A stretch of DNA of 64,000 bases from Nannocystis sp. (lineage in GTDB: Bacteria; Myxococcota_A; Polyangia; Nannocystales; Nannocystaceae), in NCBI RefSeq assembly GCF_016714285.1, contig NZ_JADJNN010000003.1:734511-798510 (forward strand), read 5' to 3'. Positions 18,419-26,630 of this stretch are shown here, in pieces. How positions within the stretch are numbered: position 1 is the first letter of the stretch; every line of letters begins with the position of its first letter. Position numbers and translations under genes: made by a program. Under the pieces are notes generated by a model. It was not told the origin of the DNA, ran no database searches, and saw nothing but the letters and a program-made list of their open reading frames with translations.

Positions 18419-19462
18419 ATGAAGATCCGCGAGGTCCGCATCCGCAATTTCCGCAACTTCGGGGCGAACGCGCGGGCAGTGTCGTTCGTCGATCCGCTGA
18501 CGCAGCAGGTGCGGCCGTTGTCGGTGCTTGTGGGGTCGAACGGGTGCGGGAAGACGACGGTGCTGGATGTGATCGAGGGGCTGCTGAGCTTTGCGGTTGG
18601 AGATTTTGCGCGTTTGAATGCACGTGATCCCCGGGAGGCATTGCGGCGCCAAGGATATGCGGACATCCTGATGGAGTTTCCGGAGGTCGTTCCGAATCCG
18701 CTACGAATCGCGCTCGGTCACAAGGTGCCCTCGGCTGATAGGGAAGATCGTAGCATTGAGCAGATCGCAGCGCTCTATCAACAGGACGCGAATGCGCTGG
18801 TCACTCACACGGACCAGCAGGAGACCCTTCAGCGGTGGGTGCGTCAGATGGTCGAGGGCGGGGCACCGTTGGCCGGCGGGTTGATTCACTTTCCACACCG
18901 ACGTTGGGTGGAGCACGAGCAGAAGGGAGCGATCAAGGAGCCTCCGTCTGGCAAAGAATGGTTGTTTCGATTCGAGGGGCGGGATGAATGGGACGGCAGC
19001 CTGTCGCAGTTATGGGTGTGGCAGAACTATCTTGATCTCGAGCAGAAGCGCGAGGGGAGACCGAACCTGACGCCGTTCGTGGCGGAGGTCGAAGCGATCC
19101 TTGGGCGTGGTCGAAAGGTCGTCATTCGTAACGGGCGTGTGCGCATTGAGGAATCGGGACGAGGTGTCGAACTGCACCAGCTACCTTCCGGCGAGCAGCA
19201 GGTATTGACGCTCTTCGGGGAGATCATTCGTCAGCTGCGCCCAGGTGGCGTGTTGATGATCGACGAGGTCGAGATCAGCTTGCACCCGGCGCTGCAGCGG
19301 GTCGTGCTGCATCGCCTGCGCGAGCTTGCGAGGCGACACGATCTGCAGATCATCTTGACGACGCACTCGATGGATATCGTCGCCGCTGTCGCGCCCGAGG
19401 AGCTTGTGAACCTCGATGAGATGGTGCTGGAGGAGCGGGCCCAGGCCGGAGGTGCGGAGTGA
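18419..19462 (+). CDS. AAA/ABC-type ATPase of a PARIS-like (AriA-like) pair
   Basis: A 347-residue SMC/ABC-type ATPase of the AAA_15/AAA_21 group. It shows Walker A 'LVGSNGCGKTTVLDVI' near residue 38, an ABC signature-like 'LPSGEQQVLTLFG', Walker B 'GVLMIDEVEISLHPALQ' and the switch His in 'IILTTHSMDIVAA'. A TAGGGT box at 18387 and a GAGGAG Shine-Dalgarno precede the ATG. It overlaps the DUF4435 gene by 4 nt (GTGA). An AAA_15 ATPase joined to a DUF4435 effector is the layout of the PARIS anti-phage system (AriA/AriB), but AriA proteins are usually longer, so this may be a compact relative. It is more AT-rich than its neighbours in the middle (18600-18970). Confidence 0.88.
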   Translation: MKIREVRIRNFRNFGANARAVSFVDPLTQQVRPLSVLVGSNGCGKTTVLDVIEGLLSFAVGDFARLNARDPREALRRQGYADILMEFPEVVPNPLRIALGHKVPSADREDRSIEQIAALYQQDANALVTHTDQQETLQRWVRQMVEGGAPLAGGLIHFPHRRWVEHEQKGAIKEPPSGKEWLFRFEGRDEWDGSLSQLWVWQNYLDLEQKREGRPNLTPFVAEVEAILGRGRKVVIRNGRVRIEESGRGVELHQLPSGEQQVLTLFGEIIRQLRPGGVLMIDEVEISLHPALQRVVLHRLRELARRHDLQIILTTHSMDIVAAVAPEELVNLDEMVLEERAQAGGAE

Positions 19463-20295
19463 GCCGTTACCCGGAGGGGGAGGCGCTGCTGGCGGCGTGC
19501 CGCGCGGGACGCGGGAAGCTGGTCATCGTCGAGGGGGAGACGGACTACGAGGATCCGTGGTTTTATGGGCGATGGTTCGGCGATCTGGCGCGCGAGTTGA
19601 CCTTCCGCCCGCAGAATGGGCATGAGAAGGTCGTGCAGGCGGTGCGATACCTGCGCGAGCAGCTGCCGCCGACGCGCGAGGTGTACGGGATCCGTGACCG
19701 GGACTTCTCGGACGACGCGGCCGTGAGCGCGCAAGCGGAGGCGATCCCGGCGGACGGCGTGCTGTGTACGCGCTGGTACACGCTCGAGAATTATCTGCTG
19801 GTCGCGGAGGGCTGGTTCCGGGCGAGCACTGTGATAAACAGGACTGCACTGGCGCCGTGGGACACGGCGGATGCGGTCCAGGCGCAGATCGACGGTGCAT
19901 ATCGGGAATGCTTGCCGCTCGCGGCGTGGAACTATACGCTGCGCTCGGAGTACCAGCGGCTGCCGCGCGATGGGCGGTCTCACATCGAGCATCCGAAGGC
20001 GATGCCGACTCAGCCGGAGACGGAGTTGAGCGAATGGGGGAAGGCACGGGGCGCGCCCCGGGCGCTCGGGGATTGTTACAGGGAGCGTCTCGAGTGGCTG
20101 GGTGCGGCGCCGCCGAATGAGCTGCCGTGCTGGGTCACGGGCAAAGTCGTGCTCAAGGTGCTGCTCGAGCGCTTTCCGGTGGCCGCTGGGAGGCGGCCGC
20201 ATGCCCACCACCTGGTGAACCTATATATGGACAAGCATCCGACGCCGCCGGACGAGCACGTGGCGCTGGTCCGGCGGATCGTCGCGGGGCCGTGA
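19459..20295 (+). CDS. DUF4435 (TOPRIM-like) protein, partner of the AAA ATPase (AriB-like)
   Basis: 278 residues. DUF4435 motifs are visible: 'KLVIVEGETDYEDPW' near residue 20 (acidic catalytic Glu of the TOPRIM/OLD fold), 'EVYGIRDRDFSDD' (D-x-D pair) and 'TRWYTLENYLLV'. In PARIS, the DUF4435 protein AriB is the toxic nuclease held in check by the AriA ATPase until a phage anti-restriction protein is sensed. The C-terminal half contains an alpha-helical region without clear motifs. The GTG start overlaps the ATPase stop by 4 nt, so the two are translationally coupled. Catalytic acids appear intact. Confidence 0.85.
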   Translation: MSRYPEGEALLAACRAGRGKLVIVEGETDYEDPWFYGRWFGDLARELTFRPQNGHEKVVQAVRYLREQLPPTREVYGIRDRDFSDDAAVSAQAEAIPADGVLCTRWYTLENYLLVAEGWFRASTVINRTALAPWDTADAVQAQIDGAYRECLPLAAWNYTLRSEYQRLPRDGRSHIEHPKAMPTQPETELSEWGKARGAPRALGDCYRERLEWLGAAPPNELPCWVTGKVVLKVLLERFPVAAGRRPHAHHLVNLYMDKHPTPPDEHVALVRRIVAGP

Positions 20296-20300
20296 GGTCT

Positions 20301-21191
20301 CTAGAATTCGATGCGGTAGACCGTGCCGCCCGCGCCGATGCCACACCACGCGAAGGTGGCGAGGTCGCGGGCCCGGTGGACGCCGCCGCTGCCGCTGTTG
20401 GCGCGGATGACGTCGTCGAAGACCGAGGTCGTGCCAGCGGCCACGTCGATGAGGAGGACCTGGCTGGTGCCGGCGGCGGAGACGGAGGAGACGAGGACGG
20501 TGGTCTCGTCGAGGGTGAGGGCGATGCCGGCGGGGTCGCCGACGATCGTGCCAGTGACGATGGTCTCGGGGGCGGAGCCAGTCTCGACTTGATAGACCAT
20601 GCCGCGCTGGTCGGTGACCCAGGCGGTGCCGTCGGCCATGACGGTCACGCCGTCGAGTTCGGCGGCGGGGTCGAAGCCGGTGGCGATGCGCTCGATGGTG
20701 CCGCCCGCGAGCGGGACCTCGAACACGCCGGGGGTGTTGTCGGTGGGGTCGACGCCGGTGAACACGACGATATCGCCGGCGGCGCCGGGGATGAGGTCGA
20801 GGCCGCGCGGCTGGTAGGTCGCGGCCTCCGCGATCGCGGCCATGCTGCCGTCGTCGGCGGTGATGCGGGTGAGGCCGGTGGCGTCGGCGACCACGACCGT
20901 GTTGGCGTCGCTGGAGATCGCCAGGCTGGTGGCGTCGGCCAGGCCGTCGGCGACCTGGCGCGGGGCGGCGTCGCCTTCGCCTCCGCCGTCGATCGCGAAC
21001 AGGCCCTGGCCGGTAGCGACGTCCTGCAGGAAGAAGATGACCGTGCCGTCCGGGGTCGGGGCGGCGTCGATCGGGCGATCGAGGTTCTCGGCCGCGGCCC
21101 GGACTTCAACGCCGCCGCCGTCATCAGCGGTGGGGGTACAGCCCGACAGGGCCAAGGCAAGGACACTCACCACAACGATTCGCATCGACAT
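20301..21191 (-). CDS. Lipoprotein with predicted beta-propeller
   Basis: 296 residues from the ATG at 21191 (a second ATG at 21185 is equally possible). The signal 'MSMRIVVVSVLALALSGCTP' ends in lipobox LSGC. Repeated blades of about 40-45 residues such as 'DAAPTPDGTVIFFLQDVATG', 'TSLAISSDANTVVVADATG' and 'GVTVMADGTAWVTDQRGMVY' match an NHL/SMP-30-like propeller. A TACTGC box lies 5 nt upstream. Its stop is 5 nt from the stop of the convergent DUF4435 gene. Probably an outer-membrane-anchored binding protein; ligand unknown. Confidence 0.8.
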   Translation of the reverse strand: MSMRIVVVSVLALALSGCTPTADDGGGVEVRAAAENLDRPIDAAPTPDGTVIFFLQDVATGQGLFAIDGGGEGDAAPRQVADGLADATSLAISSDANTVVVADATGLTRITADDGSMAAIAEAATYQPRGLDLIPGAAGDIVVFTGVDPTDNTPGVFEVPLAGGTIERIATGFDPAAELDGVTVMADGTAWVTDQRGMVYQVETGSAPETIVTGTIVGDPAGIALTLDETTVLVSSVSAAGTSQVLLIDVAAGTTSVFDDVIRANSGSGGVHRARDLATFAWCGIGAGGTVYRIEF

Positions 21192-21282
21192 GCCGCGCAG
21201 TACGGCGGAGCGTGGGGGGTGGATCATTGGGGGCTGGCGGGAGCGATTCCACGAGAAACTTGGGTGCCCGGAGCTTCGGGCG

Positions 21283-21288
21283 TAGCGT
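21283..21288 (+). promoter_or_regulatory. Leaderless-type -10 box (TAGCGT)
   Basis: TAGCGT ends 7 nt before the ATG at 21296 of the small lipoprotein gene. Confidence 0.4.
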
Positions 21289-21295
21289 CTCGCGG

Positions 21296-21769
21296 ATGCG
21301 AACCTCGCCGTGGTCCTGGGCTCTTTGTGTTTCTCTCGTGCTGTTCGCCTGTGCCGGGAAGAACCCGGCCCATCCGGAGCACCATCACTCGGCGAAGGAC
21401 CAGACGGCGATCGACAACGTCTGCGGGCTCGAGCAGAGCGAGTGGCAGACGCCGTTCGCGGACGACACGAAGGTGCGTGAGCAGCTGCGGGACGGGAGCG
21501 TCGCGGCGACCGGGCGGGAGGCGCTGCGCTCGGTGGGCGCGGACCCTCGCTCGTGTGATGTGAAGATGTACCGCGTGTGTCGGCTGTGCATGGAGCTCGC
21601 GGACAACGGCAAGTGCGGGCAGATCCAGGGCGGGGCGATGGAGTTCTGCCTCGAGGGCGGGGCCGGGGCGACGCCGGAAGACGATGATGCGCCAGCGGGC
21701 GACGCGGCGGAGCCCGAGGCCCCCGCGGCCCCCGCGGCCCCCGTGGCCCCTGCGGCCCCCGCGACGTAG
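21296..21769 (+). CDS. Small Cys-containing lipoprotein with Ala/Pro tail
   Basis: 157 residues from the ATG at 21296. The signal 'MRTSPWSWALCVSLVLFACA' carries lipobox LFAC. The mature part starts with a His-rich run ('HPEHHHSAKDQ') and has a helical region with six spaced Cys ('DNVCGLEQSEW', 'SCDVKMYRVCRLCMELADNG', 'CGQIQGGAMEFCLEGG'). It ends in an acidic stretch and an 'APAAPAAPVAPAAPAT' tail that could span the peptidoglycan. The family was not recognised. The divergent propeller lipoprotein starts about 105 nt away. Confidence 0.72.
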   Translation: MRTSPWSWALCVSLVLFACAGKNPAHPEHHHSAKDQTAIDNVCGLEQSEWQTPFADDTKVREQLRDGSVAATGREALRSVGADPRSCDVKMYRVCRLCMELADNGKCGQIQGGAMEFCLEGGAGATPEDDDAPAGDAAEPEAPAAPAAPVAPAAPAT

Positions 21770-21895
21770 CAGCGCGTGGCGAAAGTCGACGCGGCCCATC
21801 GCTTGGTCGCGCCGCCGCTGGCTTCGTTGGCGAGACTCGCGGGTCTTGTGTGGCGCGGGAGGGTGGTTCAGTATCGCGGGCGCCGAGGGCTCACC

Positions 21896-22387
21896 ATGAA
21901 GCTTCCCAGTGCTTTTCGCATCGACCCGACATCGATCCTCAACACCTGGAAGAACCTCGTCGACAGGCCCTTCGGCAAGCAGCTGGTGTCGCGTGCGGTC
22001 GGCCTGATGGCGCCGTACACGGGGACGATCTCGCCGCGGATCGTCGACATCGCGCCGGGCTACGCGCGCGTGCAGATGCGGGACCGCTGGGGCGTGCGCA
22101 ACCACCTCAAGAGCCTGCACGCGGTGGCGCTGATGAACCTCGGCGAGGCCTGCACGGGGCTGGCGGTGATGAGCGCGGTGCCCCCGGGTGGCCGCGGCAT
22201 CGTGCTCGAGCTCGGCATGACCTACCTGAAGAAGGCTCGCGGCACGATCACGGCGGAGGCCCGCGCGGCGCTGCCGGAGACGCCGGGCTCGCACGACCTG
22301 TGGGTCGAGGGTGAGCTGTTCAACGCGACCGGCGAGCTGGTGGCCCGGGCCCGGGCCCGCTGGCGCATCGAGCTGCCGGCGAGCTGA
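21896..22387 (+). CDS. Hotdog-fold thioesterase (DUF4442/PaaI-like)
   Basis: 163 residues from the ATG at 21896; the open frame back to a GTG at 21776 does not look like part of the domain. Motifs 'DIAPGYARVQMRDRWGVRNH', 'SLHAVALMNLGEACTGLAVM' and 'ELGMTYLKKARGTITAEARA' fit DUF4442/PaaI-type hotdog proteins, in which a conserved Asn/His and a helix after 'HAVAL' form the acyl-CoA thioesterase site. Substrate unknown. The 3' end carries the first of three copies of a 22-bp sequence repeated in the following intergenic region. Confidence 0.82.
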   Translation: MKLPSAFRIDPTSILNTWKNLVDRPFGKQLVSRAVGLMAPYTGTISPRIVDIAPGYARVQMRDRWGVRNHLKSLHAVALMNLGEACTGLAVMSAVPPGGRGIVLELGMTYLKKARGTITAEARAALPETPGSHDLWVEGELFNATGELVARARARWRIELPAS

Positions 22388-22472
22388 TGGCGAGGTACCG
22401 GGGAGTTGAGGGAGCGGGTGCCGGCGAGCTCATCGCGAGGTGCGGGCGAGGCCGGCGAGCTGATGGCGAGGT
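22375..22472. repeat. Three copies of a 22-bp sequence after the thioesterase gene
   Basis: Copies lie at 22375-22396, 22420-22441 (two mismatches) and 22451-22472. The first includes the stop codon of the thioesterase gene. The remainder of 22388-22568 shows a short GC hairpin (22520-22526 with 22533-22539), possibly a terminator, and nothing else. Confidence 0.6.
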
Positions 22473-22554
22473 GACGGCGAGGGGGCAGGCTGTGCGTGAG
22501 CCTGAAGGGCACGGTCGCGCGCGGGCTCGCTGGCCCGCGGCGGGCCGGCTGCGA

Positions 22555-22560
22555 TAGGCT
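22555..22560 (+). promoter_or_regulatory. Leaderless-type -10 box (TAGGCT) of the AAA+ gene
   Basis: TAGGCT ends 8 nt before the ATG at 22569. Confidence 0.4.
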
Positions 22561-22568
22561 CGGCCGGC

Positions 22569-24278
22569 ATGTCGACGCCCAGCTCTGCACCGCCCGCGAT
22601 CATCGTCACGCCGCCCGTCGGGGGATTTGACCGCGCGGGGGTGCGGGAGCTGGTGAAGGAGTCGGGGTTGGCGACGGCGCTGCATCGGCTGGTGCGGGCG
22701 CCGTTCGGGCACACGGTGTTGACGCTGCGCTCGCTGGACGCGGTGATCGCCGCGGGGGATCTGGCGCTGCACGCGGGCGAGGCGATGCACGCGGCGCTGC
22801 TCGAGGACATCGCGCGCACCGGCTCGCTGGCGATCCCGGAGCCGACGCCGGATCAGCGGCTGTTCATCGGCGCGTTCACCTTGACGGTGCTGGGCGACGC
22901 GCTGGCGCCGACGCTGGCCGAGCTGGCGCCGACGCCGGAGTCGACGACCGACCTCGAGGCGGAGGGGCTGGAGGATCTGCTGTGTCGCGCGCCGCGGGCG
23001 GCGATCTCGTCGCTGCTCGGGATGGCCGGGAAGTACCTCGAGGTGCAGGCAAAGCGGCAGGCTGAAGCGGCGGCGCCGACGGTCGGGGAGCGCGAGCTGT
23101 GGGTGGTGACGAGCCTGCACGCGTTCGTGTTGCAGCTGCACGGGGCGGTGCGTCGGCTGACGCACATGGGCCGGCTGCGGCCCTTCGGGGTGGCGCTGGC
23201 GCAGCGCAAGGTGGTGGTGGGGGAGCTGCGATATGAGGGGTTCACGGCGCGCAGCACGGCGGAGGCGGTGTCGGACCTGAAGCCGATGCAGCTGCACGAG
23301 GTGGTCGGGAATCAGGAGTATCTGCAGGCGGGGCTGAAGCTGGCGCGCGACGTGGCGGCCTTCGACCTGGCGGCGCGGCGGGGGCCGAAGCAGCTCAATC
23401 CGGTGCTGTTCGGGCTCGGTCGGCCGGGCTGCGGCAAGACGATCACGGCGCACGCGATCGGCAATTACTTCCTCGAGTATTGTCGGCAGCGCGACATCCC
23501 GGCCCGCTTCAAGGTGATCCGTCGGACCGACTGGGCGAGCTCGTATCAGAACGCGAGCGCGTCGACGCTGGTCAAGATCTTTAAAGAGGAGGTGTACGGA
23601 TTCGAGGGGGTGTGCGGGGTGTACTGGCCGGACATCGACACGGCCTTCGCGTCGCGCAGCAGCGGGGACCTGCGTTCGGAGGAGAAGAACAACCTGGGGG
23701 CGGTGTTCGGGATCTTCGACGGGACGCTGATCCCCAAGGACGGCAAGTGGTTCATGATCTGCGACGCGAACTTCATGCAGATGGATGAGGCGACCCGCTC
23801 GCGCATCGCCCAGAACCCGTTCACGGTGAAGGGGCCGACGACGGCGGAGGACTATGTGCATTTGCTGCGCGACGTGCTGCTCCGCGAGCAGCGGGGCTTC
23901 GTGGCGGTCGGCGAGGATGCGCGCTGGATCGAGGTGGGGCACGCGCTGGTGGCCGCGGACCTGAGCGGGCGCTCGGTGGAGAGCGTGGCCGGGAACATCC
24001 GCGCGACGATCCAGGACTTCGAGTACCCGGACGAGTACTTCCGGGCCAACTTCGAGGAGCGGCGCCGGGTCATCGACCGGCTGTCGAAGCGGGTGCCGAT
24101 CGCGACGGTGCTGCAGGAGATCGCGGACTACGTGAAGTTCAACCAGGAGGCGGAGGAGAAGGAGGCGCGTCAGCGCTTCGACCGCGAGGTCGAACAGATG
24201 GTGCAGCAGCTCAACGCGGGGCGGGCGGCGACGGCGAAGGCCGCGGCGGCGCTCGAGCGCGAGGTGCTCGGGAAGTAG
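22569..24278 (+). CDS. AAA+ family ATPase with large N-terminal helical domain
   Basis: 569 residues. Residues 1-250 are helical with no recognised motif. The AAA+ core follows, with Walker A 'GLGRPGCGKTITAHAIG' near residue 282, a Walker B-like 'GVCGVYWPDIDTAF', sensor 1 'FMICDANFMQMDEATRSRI' and a C-terminal helical lid. The last 60 residues are charged ('NQEAEEKEARQRFDREVEQM') and could be a coiled coil. The client is unknown. The 3' end, including the stop, is tandemly duplicated (75 bp) into the neighbouring gene's 3' end. A TAGGCT box precedes the start. Confidence 0.82.
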   Translation: MSTPSSAPPAIIVTPPVGGFDRAGVRELVKESGLATALHRLVRAPFGHTVLTLRSLDAVIAAGDLALHAGEAMHAALLEDIARTGSLAIPEPTPDQRLFIGAFTLTVLGDALAPTLAELAPTPESTTDLEAEGLEDLLCRAPRAAISSLLGMAGKYLEVQAKRQAEAAAPTVGERELWVVTSLHAFVLQLHGAVRRLTHMGRLRPFGVALAQRKVVVGELRYEGFTARSTAEAVSDLKPMQLHEVVGNQEYLQAGLKLARDVAAFDLAARRGPKQLNPVLFGLGRPGCGKTITAHAIGNYFLEYCRQRDIPARFKVIRRTDWASSYQNASASTLVKIFKEEVYGFEGVCGVYWPDIDTAFASRSSGDLRSEEKNNLGAVFGIFDGTLIPKDGKWFMICDANFMQMDEATRSRIAQNPFTVKGPTTAEDYVHLLRDVLLREQRGFVAVGEDARWIEVGHALVAADLSGRSVESVAGNIRATIQDFEYPDEYFRANFEERRRVIDRLSKRVPIATVLQEIADYVKFNQEAEEKEARQRFDREVEQMVQQLNAGRAATAKAAAALEREVLGK

Positions 24279-24404
24279 TCACTGGGCGCGGTCGACGACG
24301 ACGGCGGGCGAGCCGTCGCGGCGGCGGCTGAGCGCGAGGTGCTCGGGAAGTAGTCACTGGGCGCGGTCGACGACGACGGCGGGCGAGCCGTCGCGGCGGC
24401 GGCT
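24255..24404. repeat. 75-bp perfect tandem duplication across convergent gene ends
   Basis: Units 24255-24329 and 24330-24404 are identical. Each contains the last eight codons of the AAA+ gene with its stop and the last 17 or so codons of the convergent CPXCG gene. The first stop of each gene still ends translation, so neither protein is altered. The duplication looks recent. Confidence 0.85.
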
Positions 24405-24533
24405 GACGAGCACGCGCCAGGGACGGCAGCAGACGTCGCAGTCCTGGACCATCTCGCCGCGCTGCTGCGGGTCGATGTAGAGCTCGACGAGCTCGAAGCA
24501 GTAGGGGCATTGCACCTGCACGGTGTCGTCCAT
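24354..24533 (-). CDS. CPXCG-motif small Cys-rich protein
   Basis: 59 residues. 'VQVQCPYCFELVELYIDP' and 'VQDCDVCCRPWRVLV' match the CPXCG-type Cys-rich family (a small zinc-ribbon-like domain), though the first motif here is CPYC-F rather than CPxCG. The role in the family is unknown. TATCAA on the minus strand (24545-24540) lies 6 nt before the ATG at 24533. A copy of its 3' end is duplicated downstream. Confidence 0.82.
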   Translation of the reverse strand: MDDTVQVQCPYCFELVELYIDPQQRGEMVQDCDVCCRPWRVLVSRRRDGSPAVVVDRAQ

Positions 24534-24553
24534 GGCAGGTTGATAGCACGGGG

Positions 24554-25510
24554 TCAGGGGCCGAAGCTGCCGGCCATCACGACCTCGAACCATGCGGGGG
24601 GTATGTCGTCGCAGGCGGCCCGGTCGTTGGGGCGGGTCGCCTTTGCGACCCAGACGCCCACGGTGCCGCCGAGGTCGACGAGCCCGCCGGACTGGCCGTC
24701 GAAGAGCAGCTTGTTGCCGGCCGACCAGGTCATGTCGAGGGCGAGGCGGATGGTGGGCCCGCAGGGGCCGAGGTCGATCGGTGCGCAGAGTCCGTCGACG
24801 ACGGCGATGGCGACGCCGAAGAAGTCCTTGGCGGTCATGCCGGGCGGGGCGACGTGGTCGGCCTTGATGCCGGCGAGCGCGACGAGAAAGGGGTTGCCCT
24901 CGGGGTGGATCGAAAACCACTCGTTGGTCCAGAAGATCTGCTCCGCGCGGTACTCGAGGACCCGCATGTCGCCGACGGCGAGGGTCGGGCCCGACTCTGG
25001 TGCCCGCGTGATCAGCAGATCGACCGCCGCGGTCTGGCCGTCGATCGTGCAGTCGAGGCCAAGGGTCCACTGCGGGCCGGCCACGTCGGACGCGGTCACC
25101 GTGCACGGGGCCGAGATGGTCCCGGGCGGCGGTCCGTCGTTCACGTGGATGTCCCACAGGGCCATCACGGCAGGGGCATCGGGCTCGCCGCAGGCCGAGT
25201 CCCCGGTTGTGGTGCCGGTGTCGGTGGAGGTTTCGTTGCCGGTGTCGGGCGGTGTTGTGGTGCCGCTCGTGGTGCCTGGATCGGTGGTGGTCGTGACCGC
25301 TGCGGTCGATCCGTCGGTGGTTGACGGCACGTCGGCGGTGGTCGTGGGCGTGGGGTCGGTGGTCGACGCGGCCGAGCTCGTGCTGGTGTCGGTGGTCGTG
25401 GTCCCGGGTGAGGTAGCGAGAGCTGAGCGGCGCGCATGGCCACGAGAGTATCGTAAGCGGGGTGGTCGGCTTGCGGGCGCGATGCGGGCCGGGGTACACC
25501 GGCGGCGCAT
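24554..25510 (-). CDS. Thr-linker protein of the lipoprotein type, lacking a visible signal peptide
   Basis: The C-terminal 200 residues form a globular domain ('VMALWDIHVNDGPPPGTISA', 'AGNKLLFDGQSGGLVDLGG') after a Thr/Ser/Pro linker of about 60 residues like those of the window's lipoproteins. The expected signal and lipobox are missing: the only start in frame is the ATG at 25510, giving a basic, non-hydrophobic N-terminus. That start overlaps the ATG of the divergent exonuclease gene. The 5' end may have been lost or shifted. Function unknown. Confidence 0.6.
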   Translation of the reverse strand: MRRRCTPARIAPASRPPRLRYSRGHARRSALATSPGTTTTDTSTSSAASTTDPTPTTTADVPSTTDGSTAAVTTTTDPGTTSGTTTPPDTGNETSTDTGTTTGDSACGEPDAPAVMALWDIHVNDGPPPGTISAPCTVTASDVAGPQWTLGLDCTIDGQTAAVDLLITRAPESGPTLAVGDMRVLEYRAEQIFWTNEWFSIHPEGNPFLVALAGIKADHVAPPGMTAKDFFGVAIAVVDGLCAPIDLGPCGPTIRLALDMTWSAGNKLLFDGQSGGLVDLGGTVGVWVAKATRPNDRAACDDIPPAWFEVVMAGSFGP

Positions 25511-26591
25511 GAGCCCGACACTGCCGCTGGTGGAGGCGCAGCCCGAGTTGCTGGTGATCGATGCGACGGCGTTGCTGTTTCGGGCGTACTTCGGGATGCG
25601 ACCACGGGTTGCCCCCGACGGGACGCCCGTGGGAGCAGTGTTTGGGCTGGCGCAGCTGATCGTTCAGATCGTCCGCCGTGAGGGGGCGCGGCAGATCGCG
25701 CTGGTGTACGACGCCGGGCGGACGACGTTTCGCAACCGCATCGACCCGCGCTACAAGGCGCAGCGCGGCGAGCCGCCGGCGGAGCTGGTGCCGCAATTCG
25801 AGCTGGCGCTGCGGCTGGGCCAGGCGCTGGGCTTCGCGGCGTACTCGGTGCCGGACTTCGAGGCCGACGACCTGATGGCGACGCTGGCTCGCGTGGCGCG
25901 TGAGGAGGGGATGGCGACGCGGCTGTGCAGCGTGGACAAGGATGTGTGCCAGCTGGTGCGCGACGCGGGGCCGTCGACGTGGGTCGTCGACCCGAAGACG
26001 GGGACCGTCGGTGACGAAGCGGGCGTGCGCGAGCGCATGGGGGTGGCGCCGCGGCAGCTGGTCGACGCGATGGCGCTGACGGGTGACAGCTCGGACAACA
26101 TCCCGGGGGTGCGCGGGATCGGTCCGCGGGCGGCGGTCGCGTTGATCGAGGCGTTCGGCGATCTCGAGGGGATCTACGCCGACCTCGGGCGCGTCGAGGG
26201 GCTGGCGCTGCGCGGGGCGAAGGGGCTGGCGCAGAAGTTGGCGGCCGGGCGCGAGGAGGCGTTTCTGGCGCGGAGATTGGTCCAGCTGTGCGACGTGGTG
26301 CCCATCGAAGCGGCGGGGCCAGGCGAAGCGGCGGGGCCAGGCGAGGCGGCGGGGCCTGGCGAAGCGGCGGGGCCAGGCGAAGCGGCGGGGCCAGGCGAGG
26401 CGGCGAGGCCAGGCGAAACGGCGGGGCCTGGGGACGGGCGCTCGGCGATCCCGACGGGGCCGGGCGGGCTGTCGGCTCGCACGCGGTGGGCCGGTCCGGA
26501 GCCCGCGGCGGGGCTGTTGTTCGCGGAACTCGGCAACGACGGACCGCTGCGCTGGGCGCAGCTGCTGCATGGCGTGTTGGCCGGAGCGTGA
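25509..26591 (+). CDS. 5'-3' exonuclease (Pol I N-terminal/FEN type), stand-alone, with EAAGPG repeats
   Basis: 360 residues. Family motifs are 'ELLVIDATALLFRAYFG', 'ALVYDAGRTTFRNRIDPRYK', 'PDFEADDLMATLA', 'LCSVDKDVCQLV' and the H3TH motif 'GDSSDNIPGVRGIGPRAA', so the metal-binding acids are present. It should degrade 5' flaps or RNA-DNA primers like the N-terminal domain of Pol I, but no polymerase domain follows. After the nuclease comes a run of seven 'EAAGPG'-type hexapeptides and a short C-terminal segment. TACACC ends 8 nt before the ATG at 25509. Confidence 0.88.
   Translation: MSPTLPLVEAQPELLVIDATALLFRAYFGMRPRVAPDGTPVGAVFGLAQLIVQIVRREGARQIALVYDAGRTTFRNRIDPRYKAQRGEPPAELVPQFELALRLGQALGFAAYSVPDFEADDLMATLARVAREEGMATRLCSVDKDVCQLVRDAGPSTWVVDPKTGTVGDEAGVRERMGVAPRQLVDAMALTGDSSDNIPGVRGIGPRAAVALIEAFGDLEGIYADLGRVEGLALRGAKGLAQKLAAGREEAFLARRLVQLCDVVPIEAAGPGEAAGPGEAAGPGEAAGPGEAAGPGEAARPGETAGPGDGRSAIPTGPGGLSARTRWAGPEPAAGLLFAELGNDGPLRWAQLLHGVLAGA
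26307..26432 (+). repeat. 18-bp in-frame minisatellite (7 units)
   Basis: Seven consecutive 18-bp units encode EAAGPG (five times), EAARPG and ETAGPG within the exonuclease gene. The number is likely to vary between strains by slippage without breaking the frame. Confidence 0.9.
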
Positions 26592-26630
26592 GCGACAGGC
26601 GTGGGGAGTGGCGCTACCCTGGGGCATCCC

